Part shown: positions 48,053 through 58,232 of the stretch, piece by piece
Layout of the letters: each line of letters begins with the position of its first letter
Position numbering within the stretch: the stretch's first letter is position 1
Assembly: GCA_009192285.1 (NCBI GenBank)
Contig: CM018605.1
Coordinates: forward strand, 1,901,247-1,965,246
Source of the DNA: Morchella semilibera
Lineage: Eukaryota > Ascomycota > Pezizomycetes > Pezizales > Morchellaceae
Length of the DNA: 64,000 nucleotides
Direction: 5' to 3'
Position numbers and translations under genes: made by a program
The notes under the pieces: generated by a model
Database searches by the model: none
The model's input: only the letters and a program-made list of their open reading frames with translations
What the model was told of the DNA's origin: nothing

Positions 48053-50035
48053 TGGTGTTTTGTGTGTGCGTAGAAGAAATGAAAAGGATTGAGGCTCAAG
48101 CACACGTTTCGCCAAGGGAAGACGAGTGATGGCGTGTGATTGCGGGTGGGCACGTGAGCGGGAGGGGTTACGCTGCTTACATACTCTACATACAATAAAA
48201 CTTACTCTGTGGGTTATGCGGAGAATGTGTAACTGCTCGTGTGCCCTGTCTTAGAGCTTCTGCAGAGAGAGAGACTTTACCCAGACCGCAGAGAAGACCG
48301 GCGCGATCACTCATCAACGTTTGGAGATCTTTCTGTGGATCTTCGCGTGCAGAGGCCGTCTTGAGGGCTCGCTTTCACGTGTGCATTATTACATGTAATT
48401 ATTATACAGCAATTACAGTCGACAGCTGCGGTGTCGGAAATGTCCACTTTGTCACCGCACATGTGGGGGGAACATCATATCATGTAGAGAGAGAGTCTTC
48501 TCTCGCTAGCCGAGGGGACAGACACGGGACAAGAGTAACCCCGCCGGTAGATGTGCCCAAGTACCTACATGGAAAAAGCTGTTATCCATCCATAAAGTGG
48601 GTAGAGTCAAGGGTTTAATTAGATTGCTTATCGGTTCAGCCTTACACATTCGTTCCATTTAGGTTGTTGTCGCTGTCACGCGAGTGTAACGGTAAAGCTG
48701 CCTTGGAATGTGGGTAGAGTTGCACTGCCTGTCTTGTCTTTCTTGACTTTCTTGTCTTGTCAATTGCTTGTCTTTTAGATGAGGGGGTGAGGGGGAGTCT
48801 TGTTTCTAGAGTCTAGAGTCTTGTTTCTAGAGGGTACCTGCCACCCAAACTGCGGGGTCGCTTCCATCTGTCCCCCTCGTGGACAGAAAACAAGACCATC
48901 TCCATTGCAGTTTTCAAGAATTCGCATCGGGGCCAATCACAGTGGTCGAAACTGGATAGGCAGACCTGGTGCTGCAGGTTCGTTCTCTCTCTCTCTCTCT
49001 CTCTTTCTGGTTGGGGACCCTGCAGCCAGTGGGAGGGGAGAGGGGGCTGAGACGAGCTAAAGATGGAATGGCTTGCAGAGAGAGAGAGAGAGAGAGAGAG
49101 GAAGAGAGGAAGGCTGGGATGTATTTACTGCTCATATGTAGAAGCTACATAATACACACTCGCCGTTTCTCTAGAACATCCAAAGAGCGCTCTTTGGCGG
49201 GATAAATCCCAGGTTTTACACGGAAACTAGCTGCAGACAGGCCCCTGCAAAGTACCTACAGCAATTAATATTTTACCCTTTTACTCTGCTGCTTATTTTT
49301 ATTTTTATTTTTCTACAGGTATCACAGAACAGTTCAAGGTACTTTACATACATCTTCTTACCTGGCCTGGTTACGACGCCCCCTTTCGTTACAACCATCA
49401 CAACCTTCTTCTTCTTCTTCTTCTTCTTCTCTACTTGCTTACTTCTTCTCCTTTTTCTGCCATCCCCCATCCCTGGAATCGATAACTGATCTTACCTTCC
49501 CTTCTCCCCTCCTTCCCCTTTTTCCTCTCCCTCTCTCTCCCTCTCTCTCTCTCTCTCTCCTCCCCTTCCGGTCTTTACCTCTGGTCTGGTTTTCGTTCCT
49601 TTTTTTTTTCTTTTTTTCTATATATTTTTTTCTCCTATCGATTCTTATCGCCATCTTGGGATAATCTTGGGACAATCCCCCCCTCCCCCCTCCACAACCC
49701 CCCCCCCCCAATCCCAGATGTGCTGCTGAGTATCTCGTCTTTCTCCTCCTCCACCCCCCTGAACCTTCCTCGACATCTATCTTATCGCTAGCTAGCCAGC
49801 TAGTCAGCTCTCCTCCCCCCTCGAGATAGTAATATTCGACAATCTGGCTTCTATCAGTAATTAGTTATTATTACTATTTTCTACTACTAGCTACAGCCTA
49901 CAACCTACAACCTACAACCAACCATCAACCCAGAAAGAAAAAGAAAGAAAAAAACCACCTCCAGCAACTTCTATTTTACTCCTCGTCCTGCTTCTCCTAC
50001 CGACGGGGAAGCAGCACCCTCAATTCAGCAAAACT
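48053..50035. promoter_or_regulatory. Divergent intergenic region with microsatellites
   Basis: About 2 kb shared by the ALKBH1-like and glycosyltransferase promoters. It holds (CT)n at 48983-49005, (GA)n at 49077-49100, (CTT)n near 49408-49432 and a 500 bp pyrimidine-rich run from 49440 to 49800. An A/C-rich leader with four 'ctacaac' repeats (about 49893-49920) sits just before the ATG. No gene seen. Confidence 0.55.
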
Positions 50036-51873
50036 ATGGACCGCACCGACCGCTCCTCGAAATGCAGCCGCCTCACATTGCTCCTGCGAAACTTGGCTAT
50101 CGCCATGGTAGCTTACGTAGCTGTCGTCGAGGTCATGTCACTCTACCAGACCGGGTCCATCTACCCTCTCGCAAAGAAGCGCAGACCGTCCGCCAGCGAG
50201 ACCCCAAAGGACAACGGCCCACTCTCCGGCGGTGTCAACTGGCGACTGCGACCCCCGACGCTGGTCGCAAAGATCAACGACGCCTATCTGGGCCCGAGGC
50301 CGCACGTCGACACATTTGCCAACTATACCCGCCTCGTCGAGTCCTGCAGGGGCTCACTCAACGGCCTGGAGAAGATGAAGAACGTGTATGATTGCCTGCG
50401 CTACCTGGCGTACGAGGAGAAGGACTACTTTTTCGTCCCCCAGGACCCGCCGTCGAGGGCATTGCCAGGGTACCCGGCCATTGAGGCGGCCGCCGCACCG
50501 ACGAATGCGACGATTGGGGAGTGCCCGGGGCCCGTGCAGCTGTTTCACACGTACTGGACGGGGCCGTCGACGTGGCGGGTGGAACTGTTCATCAAGGCGT
50601 ATCTGTACACGCAAAACATCCCGTGCAGCAGGCTCTACCTCTGGCTCGAGTCGGACGGGTTCCCGAGCGCAGTGCAGGACATGATGAGCGACAAGGGCTT
50701 TGCGCGCTTCCTGCCGCTGGTGGAACGTGGTGACATTGTGCTGAAGGCGTGGAGGTTCCCGTCCCGGATTCCGCTCCCTCGGGGCGCGGTTGAGGAGGAT
50801 CCGGCATACGTGGGGTCCAAGCCCGTGCGCAGGGCGAACCCGGACGACCCAAAGAGCATCAAGAAAGAGGTCTATATTGCCGATGGGGTTGTGCGCGATG
50901 AGGACGGGGACGAGTGGTTGGTGCTCACGGAGCGACAGATGACCTTTCTGCCGGTGGCGGTTTCGGACGCCGTGCGCTTCATTGTGTTGCACCTTTACGG
51001 CGGGGCGTACTTTGACATGGACGTGATGCTGCTGAGGGACCTGCGGCCACTTCTGCTGCCGCCGGACCACTCGTTTGCAGAGCGCTGGGCGGTGCACTCG
51101 CACCCGGGAGATTACAACACGGCCGTCATGTCGTTGGCCCCCAACACATCGCTCTCGTCGTACCTGGTGCGCGGCGGGATCCGGATGGGGCTGAACTTCC
51201 ATCCCAGGATCATTGGACGCATGGCGTGGAAGGACGGGCGCAACGAGGAGTTTGTCATGTTTGAGACGGGCCTCTTTGACCCCATCTGGGGTGAGTTCAA
51301 CTGGGGCCGCGAGGGCCGCTGCGCAATCCCGTGCTTCAAGGACTATGGCGTGGCGTTCCTGGGAGGCAAGAACGCGATCAAGGATGAGTGGGAGAGCTAC
51401 GATGGAGAGAGGCTCCCGCTGATTGAGCTTGAGGAGCCGAAGCATGAGTTGAAGAAGAAGAGGAGGAGGAGGAGTACGGATAATGGCGAGCCTGCGTCGT
51501 CGCCGGATGAGCCGGATGGCGTGGCGGCGGCGGCGGCGGGGAAGGCGGGCGCGGATGGGACGTATGGCGGGAAGAAGTACTCGCTCAAGGACGACAAGTA
51601 TCCGCCCAACAACCGCACGCTAGAGAACTTCTTTAGGGGTGCGTGGAGCTATCATATCCATAACCAGGTTTGTCTTGCCCCCCCCCCCCCATTCTAATAT
51701 AATTTGGCTGATGATTGTGGTAGTGGAGTAAACATCCTCAGCCAAACTCGTGGTTCGACGTGGTCCAGAAAGCACACGACGGGTTCCTGAGCGGGGAGCG
51801 CACAAATCCGTATGGTGAGAAGTGGACGGGACCGACGATGCTGCCGTATGATAGGTGGCCGGAGTTTGATTAA
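50036..51873 (+). CDS. Type II membrane glycosyltransferase with DXD motif (GT32-like)
   Basis: Exons 50036-51667 and 51724-51873 give 593 residues. A short basic cytosolic tail and one membrane anchor (about residues 13-37, 'LTLLLRNLAIAMVAYVAVVE') mark a Golgi type II protein. The catalytic region includes 'PVQLFHTYWTGPSTWRVELF', 'CSRLYLWLESDGFP' and the sugar-binding 'HLYGGAYFDMDVMLLRDLRP' with the DMD metal motif near residue 328. 'NTSLSSYLVRGGIRMG' and the C-terminal exon ('WSKHPQPNSWFDVVQKAHDG') look conserved. The donor sugar and acceptor cannot be told. Residues 465-520 form a Lys/Arg/Ala-rich low-complexity insert. The intron carries a C11 run. Confidence 0.9.
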
Positions 51874-52046
51874 TGTTTTTTTCCCCTACTTTTGTGTGTT
51901 GGGGCTGGGTGTTTATAAAAATGATTTGTTTTTTAGTTATTGAATTAGCGTACTTGGGGTTTTGTATCTTTTTATTCTTTACTTTTATTTTGTGTGTTTG
52001 TGTGTGTGAGGGGTGGTTTGGATCGGTGTTACTTAGCCAGAGCGAA

Positions 52047-52077
52047 CGAGCGGGCGGGCGGGCGGGCGGGCGGGCGT
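52047..52077 (+). repeat. (GGGC)n tandem repeat, G-quadruplex candidate
   Basis: About seven consecutive GGGC units downstream of the glycosyltransferase stop, probably in its 3' UTR. Closely spaced GGG runs could fold as a quadruplex in the transcript. Confidence 0.75.
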
Positions 52078-52676
52078 TATAACTCTGTTCTGCTTTTTTC
52101 TTTCTTTCCTGCATTTGTTGTTGCATATACCCAACCCACCCGCTCCATACCATACCATACTATACCATACCTTGAAATTTCAGTTGGAGGGGTGGTTATC
52201 ACTTATTTCTTCAGTGTCTTTTTTGTATAGCACGGGCCAGGAAAAGCGATGCATATGAGAAAGAAATCTTTATTTATTCTTTTTCCTTTTATAAACTACC
52301 ATGTAGAAGGCGGAGCGGGGACGCTTGTTTTGTCTGTTTGGCCGGGGCTGGTTAATGAGAAGGAATGGGAGAAAATATAATGACTTTACCGTATTTCTTC
52401 TTTCTCGTCTGCTGGAGTGGAGGGGGGGGGGGAGTTGTTGGCGGTTTGATCATTGACAGTTGGTGTTTGGGTGACGTTGTGAGCTCAGCTCGGTGTTGTA
52501 GAGGTGTTTTCTCGCAACTAAACTAAACTACATGTAGGTATTGGCACATTGTGCTGGAGGTAAAGAGAGGAAGGGAGGGAAGGGTAGAAGGGGAGTGAAG
52601 GAGGAGCGTACATGATGCTCTGTACTAGTCTTGTGGGTATTGCTGGGACCGTACCTGCCCGGGCATACATATACTA

Positions 52677-52774
52677 AGTGTTGAGGGTAAGTGATCAGAA
52701 TCTGATAAGTGAATGTTGCGGTGAATACGTGTAAATTGTTATCAGATCCTGATCACTTTTTGCTACACCCTAGC
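52677..52774 (-). mobile_element. MITE-like palindromic element, copy B
   Basis: Reverse-complement relative of 33483-33574. Its left side, 'gggtaagtgatcagaatctg' then 'ataag', matches the complement of copy A's right arm. Its right side, 'ttatcagatcctgatcactt' then 'tttgctacaccctag', matches the complement of copy A's left arm with single-base differences. The loop keeps 'acacg.rttcac' (minus-strand sense). Two copies in opposite orientation at unrelated loci imply transposition. Confidence 0.8.
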
Positions 52775-53308
52775 ACTTGGTTTCGCAGTACCTTAGCATA
52801 CGGTTTAGATGCCGTATTGCTCTCTAGTACAGTATCTAGACAGATTGTCACCACATACGCACATAACATATATCTTCCTACGTCATCAACTACCATCGCA
52901 TTGAATGCTACATATCTCGCTGCCACAAGTTAGATTTCACGCCCACAGTCCCCGCACCTGCGCCATTGAATTGGGCCGGTTCGTTCTGGGCGGCCGGGGG
53001 GTGTGTACTTGCATAGTATCTCTGCGTAGTGCGTGGGGAGGATGGATGCTTGATATATTTCGACGCTAGGTGACATCCGTCCAAAAGTCTGCCTTTCTAT
53101 ACGAGTATCGAGACTGGGGTTGGAGTGGGTGGGATATAAGGAACGCTGCTTTGCACGTTTTTTTTTTTTTACTTCTATAACAACACTTACGGCTGCCTTT
53201 TTTTTGTAAGTACGGTTAAGGCTTTATTCTTCTTCTTCTACTAGTACTTGTTCTTCTTGGATTTGCTTTACCCTTTTTTCTACCTACCTACATACCTACC
53301 TACATACC

Positions 53309-54054
53309 ATGATGCAGTTTGAGGAGAAGCCGGAGGAGTTGTTGGGGTCACGCTTGAGCGTGGATATGGGAGAAACTCAGAGATATAACGATTTGGCTGG
53401 GCGTGGTCAGAGCGAAGAGGGTATGCATAACAGTTCTGGGCCCTAATTAACTGTCCGATTGTAATCCCGGTGTTCAGAATTACGGGTGTGCTAACATACC
53501 CCTTCTCCCCAGAACCAGAGAGCTTTGCAGCCCTACTGGCAAGACTAAACAACCTCATGCAGGCCCAGGGCAGACGCAAGCCCCAGAGAGACAGCCACAA
53601 CCCGAGCTCACCGGGTCACAAGTCGTCACCAGCACCCACAGACCACCAACGCACCTCCAATTTGGTGGACAGAAGCACCACCGTTGTGCCCGCCCGGCGC
53701 CGGTTCAGAACCAGCCCACGGGCCCCGGCCCCCGACGCCCTCGGGGCTCGGAAGCCCCTTGAACCGGGGGTGGATGGTAGTCTGGGACCGGACTCTGGCA
53801 TCCTGCTGTCGAGGTCTGGGCGCCTGTGTACTGCGGAGGGAAGGGCGGTTGGGACCCTGGATGTTGATTCTAGGGCCCCGAATTCGGTCTTTAGTGCCCA
53901 GGTCGATGTGGATATGGGTATGGGCGTGGGACACTGGTGCAGGGATTTTGTGGGCGGGGAGTTGATGGCTGCGGAGAGGTGTGGGTGGGCTGGTGGCTAT
54001 GGGAGGGTGCAGCCGGAGAGGAAGTTGAAGAGCACGAGGGGGGTCAGGATCTAG
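53309..54054 (+). CDS. Unrecognised Ser/Pro/Arg-rich protein
   Basis: Exons 53309-53420 and 53513-54054 join in phase (GTATGC...CCCCAG) for 217 residues. The start 'MMQFEEKPEELLGSRLSVDM' follows a TACCTACC-rich leader. The only ordered-looking part is 'EPESFAALLARLNNLMQAQG' spanning the splice. The remainder is basic and Pro/Ser-rich, ending 'GRVQPERKLKSTRGVRI'. I recognise no family. Splice sites, a purine-rich Kozak context and a long frame in GC-rich DNA support a gene, but the call could be wrong. It lies 470 bp upstream of the second SET gene on the same strand. Confidence 0.6.
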
Positions 54055-54527
54055 GACTGGTCTTGAGATAAAAGACGGGCATGGGAGTCTTATAGAGTGC
54101 TTCTCTCTCTCTCTCTCTATTCTTTTTTGTATCGTTATTAAATTGGCCTTTTTTCCCTTCTCTCTGTACGTTTTAAAAACAAAACTGCTGGTGGATAACC
54201 TTTGAGGGTCTTTCCTCCGTTCCTCTCTTTTTCTTTTTTTGCTGTATATAACATCACTTGGTGAGAATTCCTGAGGCTGGAAAGTGTCCGCGAACGCATG
54301 CTTTATAGAAGCTTAGCTGGCATGTATGTTGAAAAGGATACATTTATTTTTTACTCTGGCTGACCTGCTTGTCTACGGGCTCCCCATTCATCTTTCAACT
54401 CATAAACACCAAGGCCTAGAGTGATCCTTAACCTGTCTGTATCCGCCCATCATTAGCTGACAGAAGATAACGTGCGAGTACTAGTTATAAGCCCAGACTC
54501 TCCTGCAGGATATCCAATCCACCCACC
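54055..54527. promoter_or_regulatory. Intergenic region before SET paralog 2
   Basis: About 470 bp with a (CT)n run near 54100-54119. I see nothing else. Confidence 0.45.
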
Positions 54528-55214
54528 ATGAAATGGGAAGACTGCTGGGTCCAAAAAGACACACAGACCGCAGCCGGTAACGGCCTCTTTGCACGCAAGA
54601 AGATACGCCGGGGCCAGCCAATCTTCCGCATCTGCCCCGAGGCCGATGTCAACATGTATGTCATCTACGCCGTCAACCACAGCTGCATACCAAACATGTT
54701 TGCCCTCGAAGGCATAGACCCCAGCACCGGGCTCCTGGACTGCAGGTTCTACGCCCTCAGGGACATCGAGGCCGGCGAGGAGCTCACAAGGTGCTACGAG
54801 GACAGGATGCTACTGGAGGATAGTGTGGCGGTGAGGAAGGCGTGGATACTGGACACGTGGGACTTTGATTGCTTGTGCCCAAAGTGCGTGGGGCAGTGGG
54901 TGTATCCGTTCTGGGACTGCCCGGACGATTGGAAGATTGATTATGGGCTGCCGGATGATGTGCTTTCGGAGTACATGAATGGGCTGGTTAGTGCGTTCCG
55001 GAACGAGTTTATGCAGCCACTTGCAAAGGAGAAGGCACGGGAGATGTCACAAAAGACGGTGTTTGCACTGCAGAGCTTTCGGGATCAGGTAAAGTTCACG
55101 GCGAAGAAACTCAAGAAGCGTACCCTGCGTACGCGGTATAAATTTAAGATTGGGACCAGGACCTTGCAAGATTATGCTTGGAGTCAGAACTATAAGGGCT
55201 TATTGAAAAACTAA
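54528..55214 (+). CDS. Compact SET-domain protein, paralog 2
   Basis: Single exon, 228 residues, paralogous to 39150-39944. Aligned landmarks are 'AGNGLFARKKIRRGQPIFRI', 'YAVNHSCIPNMFALE', 'YALRDIEAGEELTRCYEDRM' and post-SET 'CLCPKCVGQW'. Further shared signatures are 'RKAWILDTWDFDC', 'CPDDWKIDYGLPDDVLSEYM' and 'MSQKTVFALQSF'. Here only about 20 residues separate SET-N and NHSC. Coding DNA is markedly more GC-rich than in paralog 1, although the protein order is conserved. Presumed protein methyltransferase; substrate unknown. The C-terminal 50 residues are Lys/Arg-rich, as in paralog 1. Confidence 0.87.
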   Translation: MKWEDCWVQKDTQTAAGNGLFARKKIRRGQPIFRICPEADVNMYVIYAVNHSCIPNMFALEGIDPSTGLLDCRFYALRDIEAGEELTRCYEDRMLLEDSVAVRKAWILDTWDFDCLCPKCVGQWVYPFWDCPDDWKIDYGLPDDVLSEYMNGLVSAFRNEFMQPLAKEKAREMSQKTVFALQSFRDQVKFTAKKLKKRTLRTRYKFKIGTRTLQDYAWSQNYKGLLKN

Positions 55215-55665
55215 CCGGCCGAGAGACAAAAGAAATGGATTAAGAGAAGGTGGAGAAAAAAAGAATAAGGTTGGGGGGGGGGGGGAAGCAGATGAATTAC
55301 TCCCCCACCCCCGTTTTTTTGTCAAAACATTTGTGCAAGAAGATTTAGGATTAAAGAATGGATCCGCCGGTGTGGTGGTGGTGGCTTTGAAGAAGAAGAA
55401 GGTATCTTTGGATGTACTGTTGAGAGAATTGGCCAGGCAATTCAAACTGTACAATATTGAGGTTGAGTATTTATTATAAGGTCGTAATGTATCCTGTGCA
55501 TACCACCATCATTATGACGTTAGCAATAGCTCGAACCCGGGCGTTAATTGATTATTAATTCCTGGCCCTTGCTTCCTGTCAAAAAAAAACAAAGAATGCA
55601 TTTTGGGGGAGGTGCCTACAATGATTTAAAGTTTTTTATTTACAATCAATATCTGGGGGGCAAAA
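55215..55665. other. Convergent intergenic region
   Basis: About 450 bp with a G12 run near 55274 and poly-A patches. No gene seen. Confidence 0.45.
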
Positions 55666-56371
55666 TCACGATGTCACAACACGATATGCTATAACGGGCG
55701 TTGCTACGATAACAAAGCCAAGAATGATGCCAATGATGAGGTTTGCAGTACAAGTCCGACGAGGGGGTCTTCTGGGCGGTAATGGCAGCACTCGCTGGTG
55801 CATATTTGCATCGTATTGCGGCAGATTTATATTGTCGCGCGGAAAGTTGTAAGACGACGACGTTGGCGCGTCATATCTCACAGGCACAGAGACGGGCTCG
55901 CCCCTGTGGAAAAAGTGGTTGTGCGATTGAGCGGGCTCGGCGGGCAGATCTACAAGAAGGGTGTTTGCAGTAAAGTGATTCGGACCGTTTCTTGATCTTC
56001 TTGAACCTATATGGTGCGGATAGCAAGGGAAAGAAAAAAATATTAACGGAATGGGCATGCCCGCCTATACTTTTATAAAAAAAGAAAAAAAAAAAGGAAG
56101 AAAAAAAAACCATCGTCGTCGCCGTCAGCTCACCTTCTTCATCATCGTAGGGAGGCGGATCCCCAATCCCAATCCCGCGCTCAACGTCGCCGAAATGATC
56201 ACCGGCCGCCAGCAGATCGGCGTGGTCCCACATGCGGTGCGAGCAGATGTGGCACTTGAGGGACTCGACGTCCCCGGCGCCGGTGGGGTCGAAGGCGCAC
56301 AGGCCGGCGGTGCAGGTGCAGGTGCCTGAGGAGACGGAGACGTTGCAGTGGCCTTTGGTGAAGTTTGACAT
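55666..56371 (-). CDS. Cys-rich single-pass membrane protein with PPxY motif
   Basis: Exons 56371-56134 and 56006-55666 join in phase (GTGAGC...ATATAG) for 192 residues. A start at ATG 56383 would add four residues. Residues 8-50 hold clustered Cys/His ('CNVSVSSGTCTCTAGLC' and 'LKCHICSHRMWDHADL'), which may bind zinc. At about 74 lies 'DPPPYDDEEG', a PPxY motif of the kind bound by WW domains of Rsp5/Nedd4 ligases. After a disordered Pro/Arg linker, a C-terminal hydrophobic helix ('ANLIIGIILGFVIVATPVIA') ends five residues before the stop, so the protein is probably tail-anchored. I recognise no family. An adaptor for Rsp5 is an inference from the motif. Confidence 0.7.
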
Positions 56372-57667
56372 CCGTGCTAGCATCGTTGCTTTGGTGATGG
56401 GGCCCAAAAAGTAAACTAGGAAGTAAATAGATAAATAGATACCAAGCCAAAAGATATAAAAATGCGCGCAACGCCGCAGAGAGGTACAAAGTCTAGAGCG
56501 GTTAAAAGAGGCGAGGGGGAGGGAAAGGGAAAGGGAGAGGGAAAAAAACAAAAAGTGGCCCCTAACCAGCTAGCTAGCTGTGGAGAGCTCGATCGAGAGA
56601 GAGAGAGAGGGTTTTCCCTTCTTAAATTCGAGGGCGAGCGACAGCAGACAGACAGAGAGAGTGTGTGTGGGGTGTGGAAAGGGAAAAAAAAAAAAAAAAG
56701 GTATTTATTTTATTTGCACGTTATACCCCCTCAAAAAAGTGTCGCCAGTTAACTTGCAAGTGCGTATGTTCAGCCCCTCCCTCCCCTTTCGAATCGACAC
56801 TTACTCACTCACTCACTCAGCTGCAGCTTTATTTTATCCTGGCTGCTTGCTTGTGCTTCTTAGGGAGGTTTTGTTCATTGAGACGTTACGGATGGTACAA
56901 GGTTGTTGTTGTAAGAATGTATGTACCTGTACTTACATGTAACCCTTACCATAGCCACAATGACGGGCTGGATTGGGGTATATAAATACTTTTTTTGTGT
57001 GTGTGTACGCCGACCGCGGTATATATGTAATACATACATGAATTACAGTGCACCACGATCGATCTGGAGAGCATCAGGAAATAAAACAAAATGGTTGAAA
57101 CCACATGTTTTCATCGACGGTTTCAACGGGTTTCGGCGAGTTTTTGTCGGGTCTGCTGCACCTGTTTATTTTTCTTGTTGGTGACGGACAGTTGTACCTG
57201 TATACATGTAGATTGATTTGTTGATACATATAAGGAGGATTGCAGGGGGGCTATGACGTATGAAAGGTGATTGGTGATATAAGTTGACGATATCTCGATG
57301 GAGAGTTTTTAGGGGTATCATTGGTGGTTTTAAGCTTCAATCGAAAAGCTGTACCTATTGGAAGGTAGCGCTTTTAAGCATTTGTGTTTGCTTTTTTTCT
57401 TTCCCCTTCTGGAGCACTACCCTAGAGCGCCTAAAATTCTTTAGCGTGTGTTATCGACAACACTAAACAAAAAAAATATCAAATACCATCATGACACCCA
57501 AAATGCTTCGAAATTACCTATATTTGTTCCGCGACACTCACTTACATGTATGTAGATCTGGGGTGCCCCTGGGTCCTGATAGCTGGCTGATCGCATCACG
57601 ACCGAACCCATACTAATATTAACAAAGCGATTAAGCAGGCGCACACCCCAGTTTCGCTAAATTTTCC

Positions 57668-57769
57668 TTGAGGCAGAGTCTAAAGTGCAGAGATATTTGT
57701 GGAGCGGGCTTATTCAGCCAGTGGCAGACCACACTAAGCAAATCATTGATCAATATGAGGCACTCGCCT
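57668..57769 (+). pseudogene. Possible hAT transposase C-terminal fragment
   Basis: A short frame reads 'EAESKVQRYLWSGLIQPVAD', resembling the 'aEvErYL.eplI' start of the hAT dimerisation domain. The following 'DPL.WW' block is absent. The GC-rich GGGCCGGGCC sequence 450 bp downstream could be an element end. A very short match, so this is tentative. Confidence 0.25.
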
Positions 57770-58205
57770 TTTGAAGTAGGGGTGTCTTAGGCCAAGAATC
57801 TCTGAACCAGGGCCAGCGATTACCTAAGTAGCAGATAGAGTATAAGTATCAAGCGCCACAAAATAAAGTGCTGCTTTTCCAGAGTAATTTAAGGGTTTAA
57901 GATTCCTTCTCCGCGGTTTACTACACCGGGATAGCCTCTTGTGTTGTCCGTGGGCGGTGCCATATATATATCCCAGATAGGGAGGAATTTGTTTCCCCCC
58001 CTTTGGTAAGTAATAAAGTAGAGACCTTTCGATTTCTGGGGTTTGTGGGAAACAAATGGATCTCGAGTCCTTATATAACTGATCCATTCAGTGAGCGGAT
58101 AGGCGTTAGGCATACATATTATATCGGGGAAAGGGCGGTTCAAAGTCCCGGAGGCTTCAGCGGGACACGGGGTTGGTGGTGATGGCGAGCGGCCCGGCCA
58201 AATCC

Positions 58206-58232
58206 TGCCGGCCGGGCCGGGCCGGGCCGGGT
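58206..58232 (+). repeat. GGGCC tandem repeat
   Basis: Several consecutive GGGCC units with further degenerate 'gggccgggtcgggcc' at about 58251. Function unknown. Confidence 0.7.

Larger units (their letters stand above)
51874..53308. other. Intergenic region with GC tandem repeat and MITE copy B
   Basis: About 1.4 kb. The 3' flank holds a (GCGG)n run at 52047-52077, then TACATGTA near 52527, the palindromic element at about 52677-52774, and a T-rich run at 53158-53170 before the next gene. No gene seen. Confidence 0.55.
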
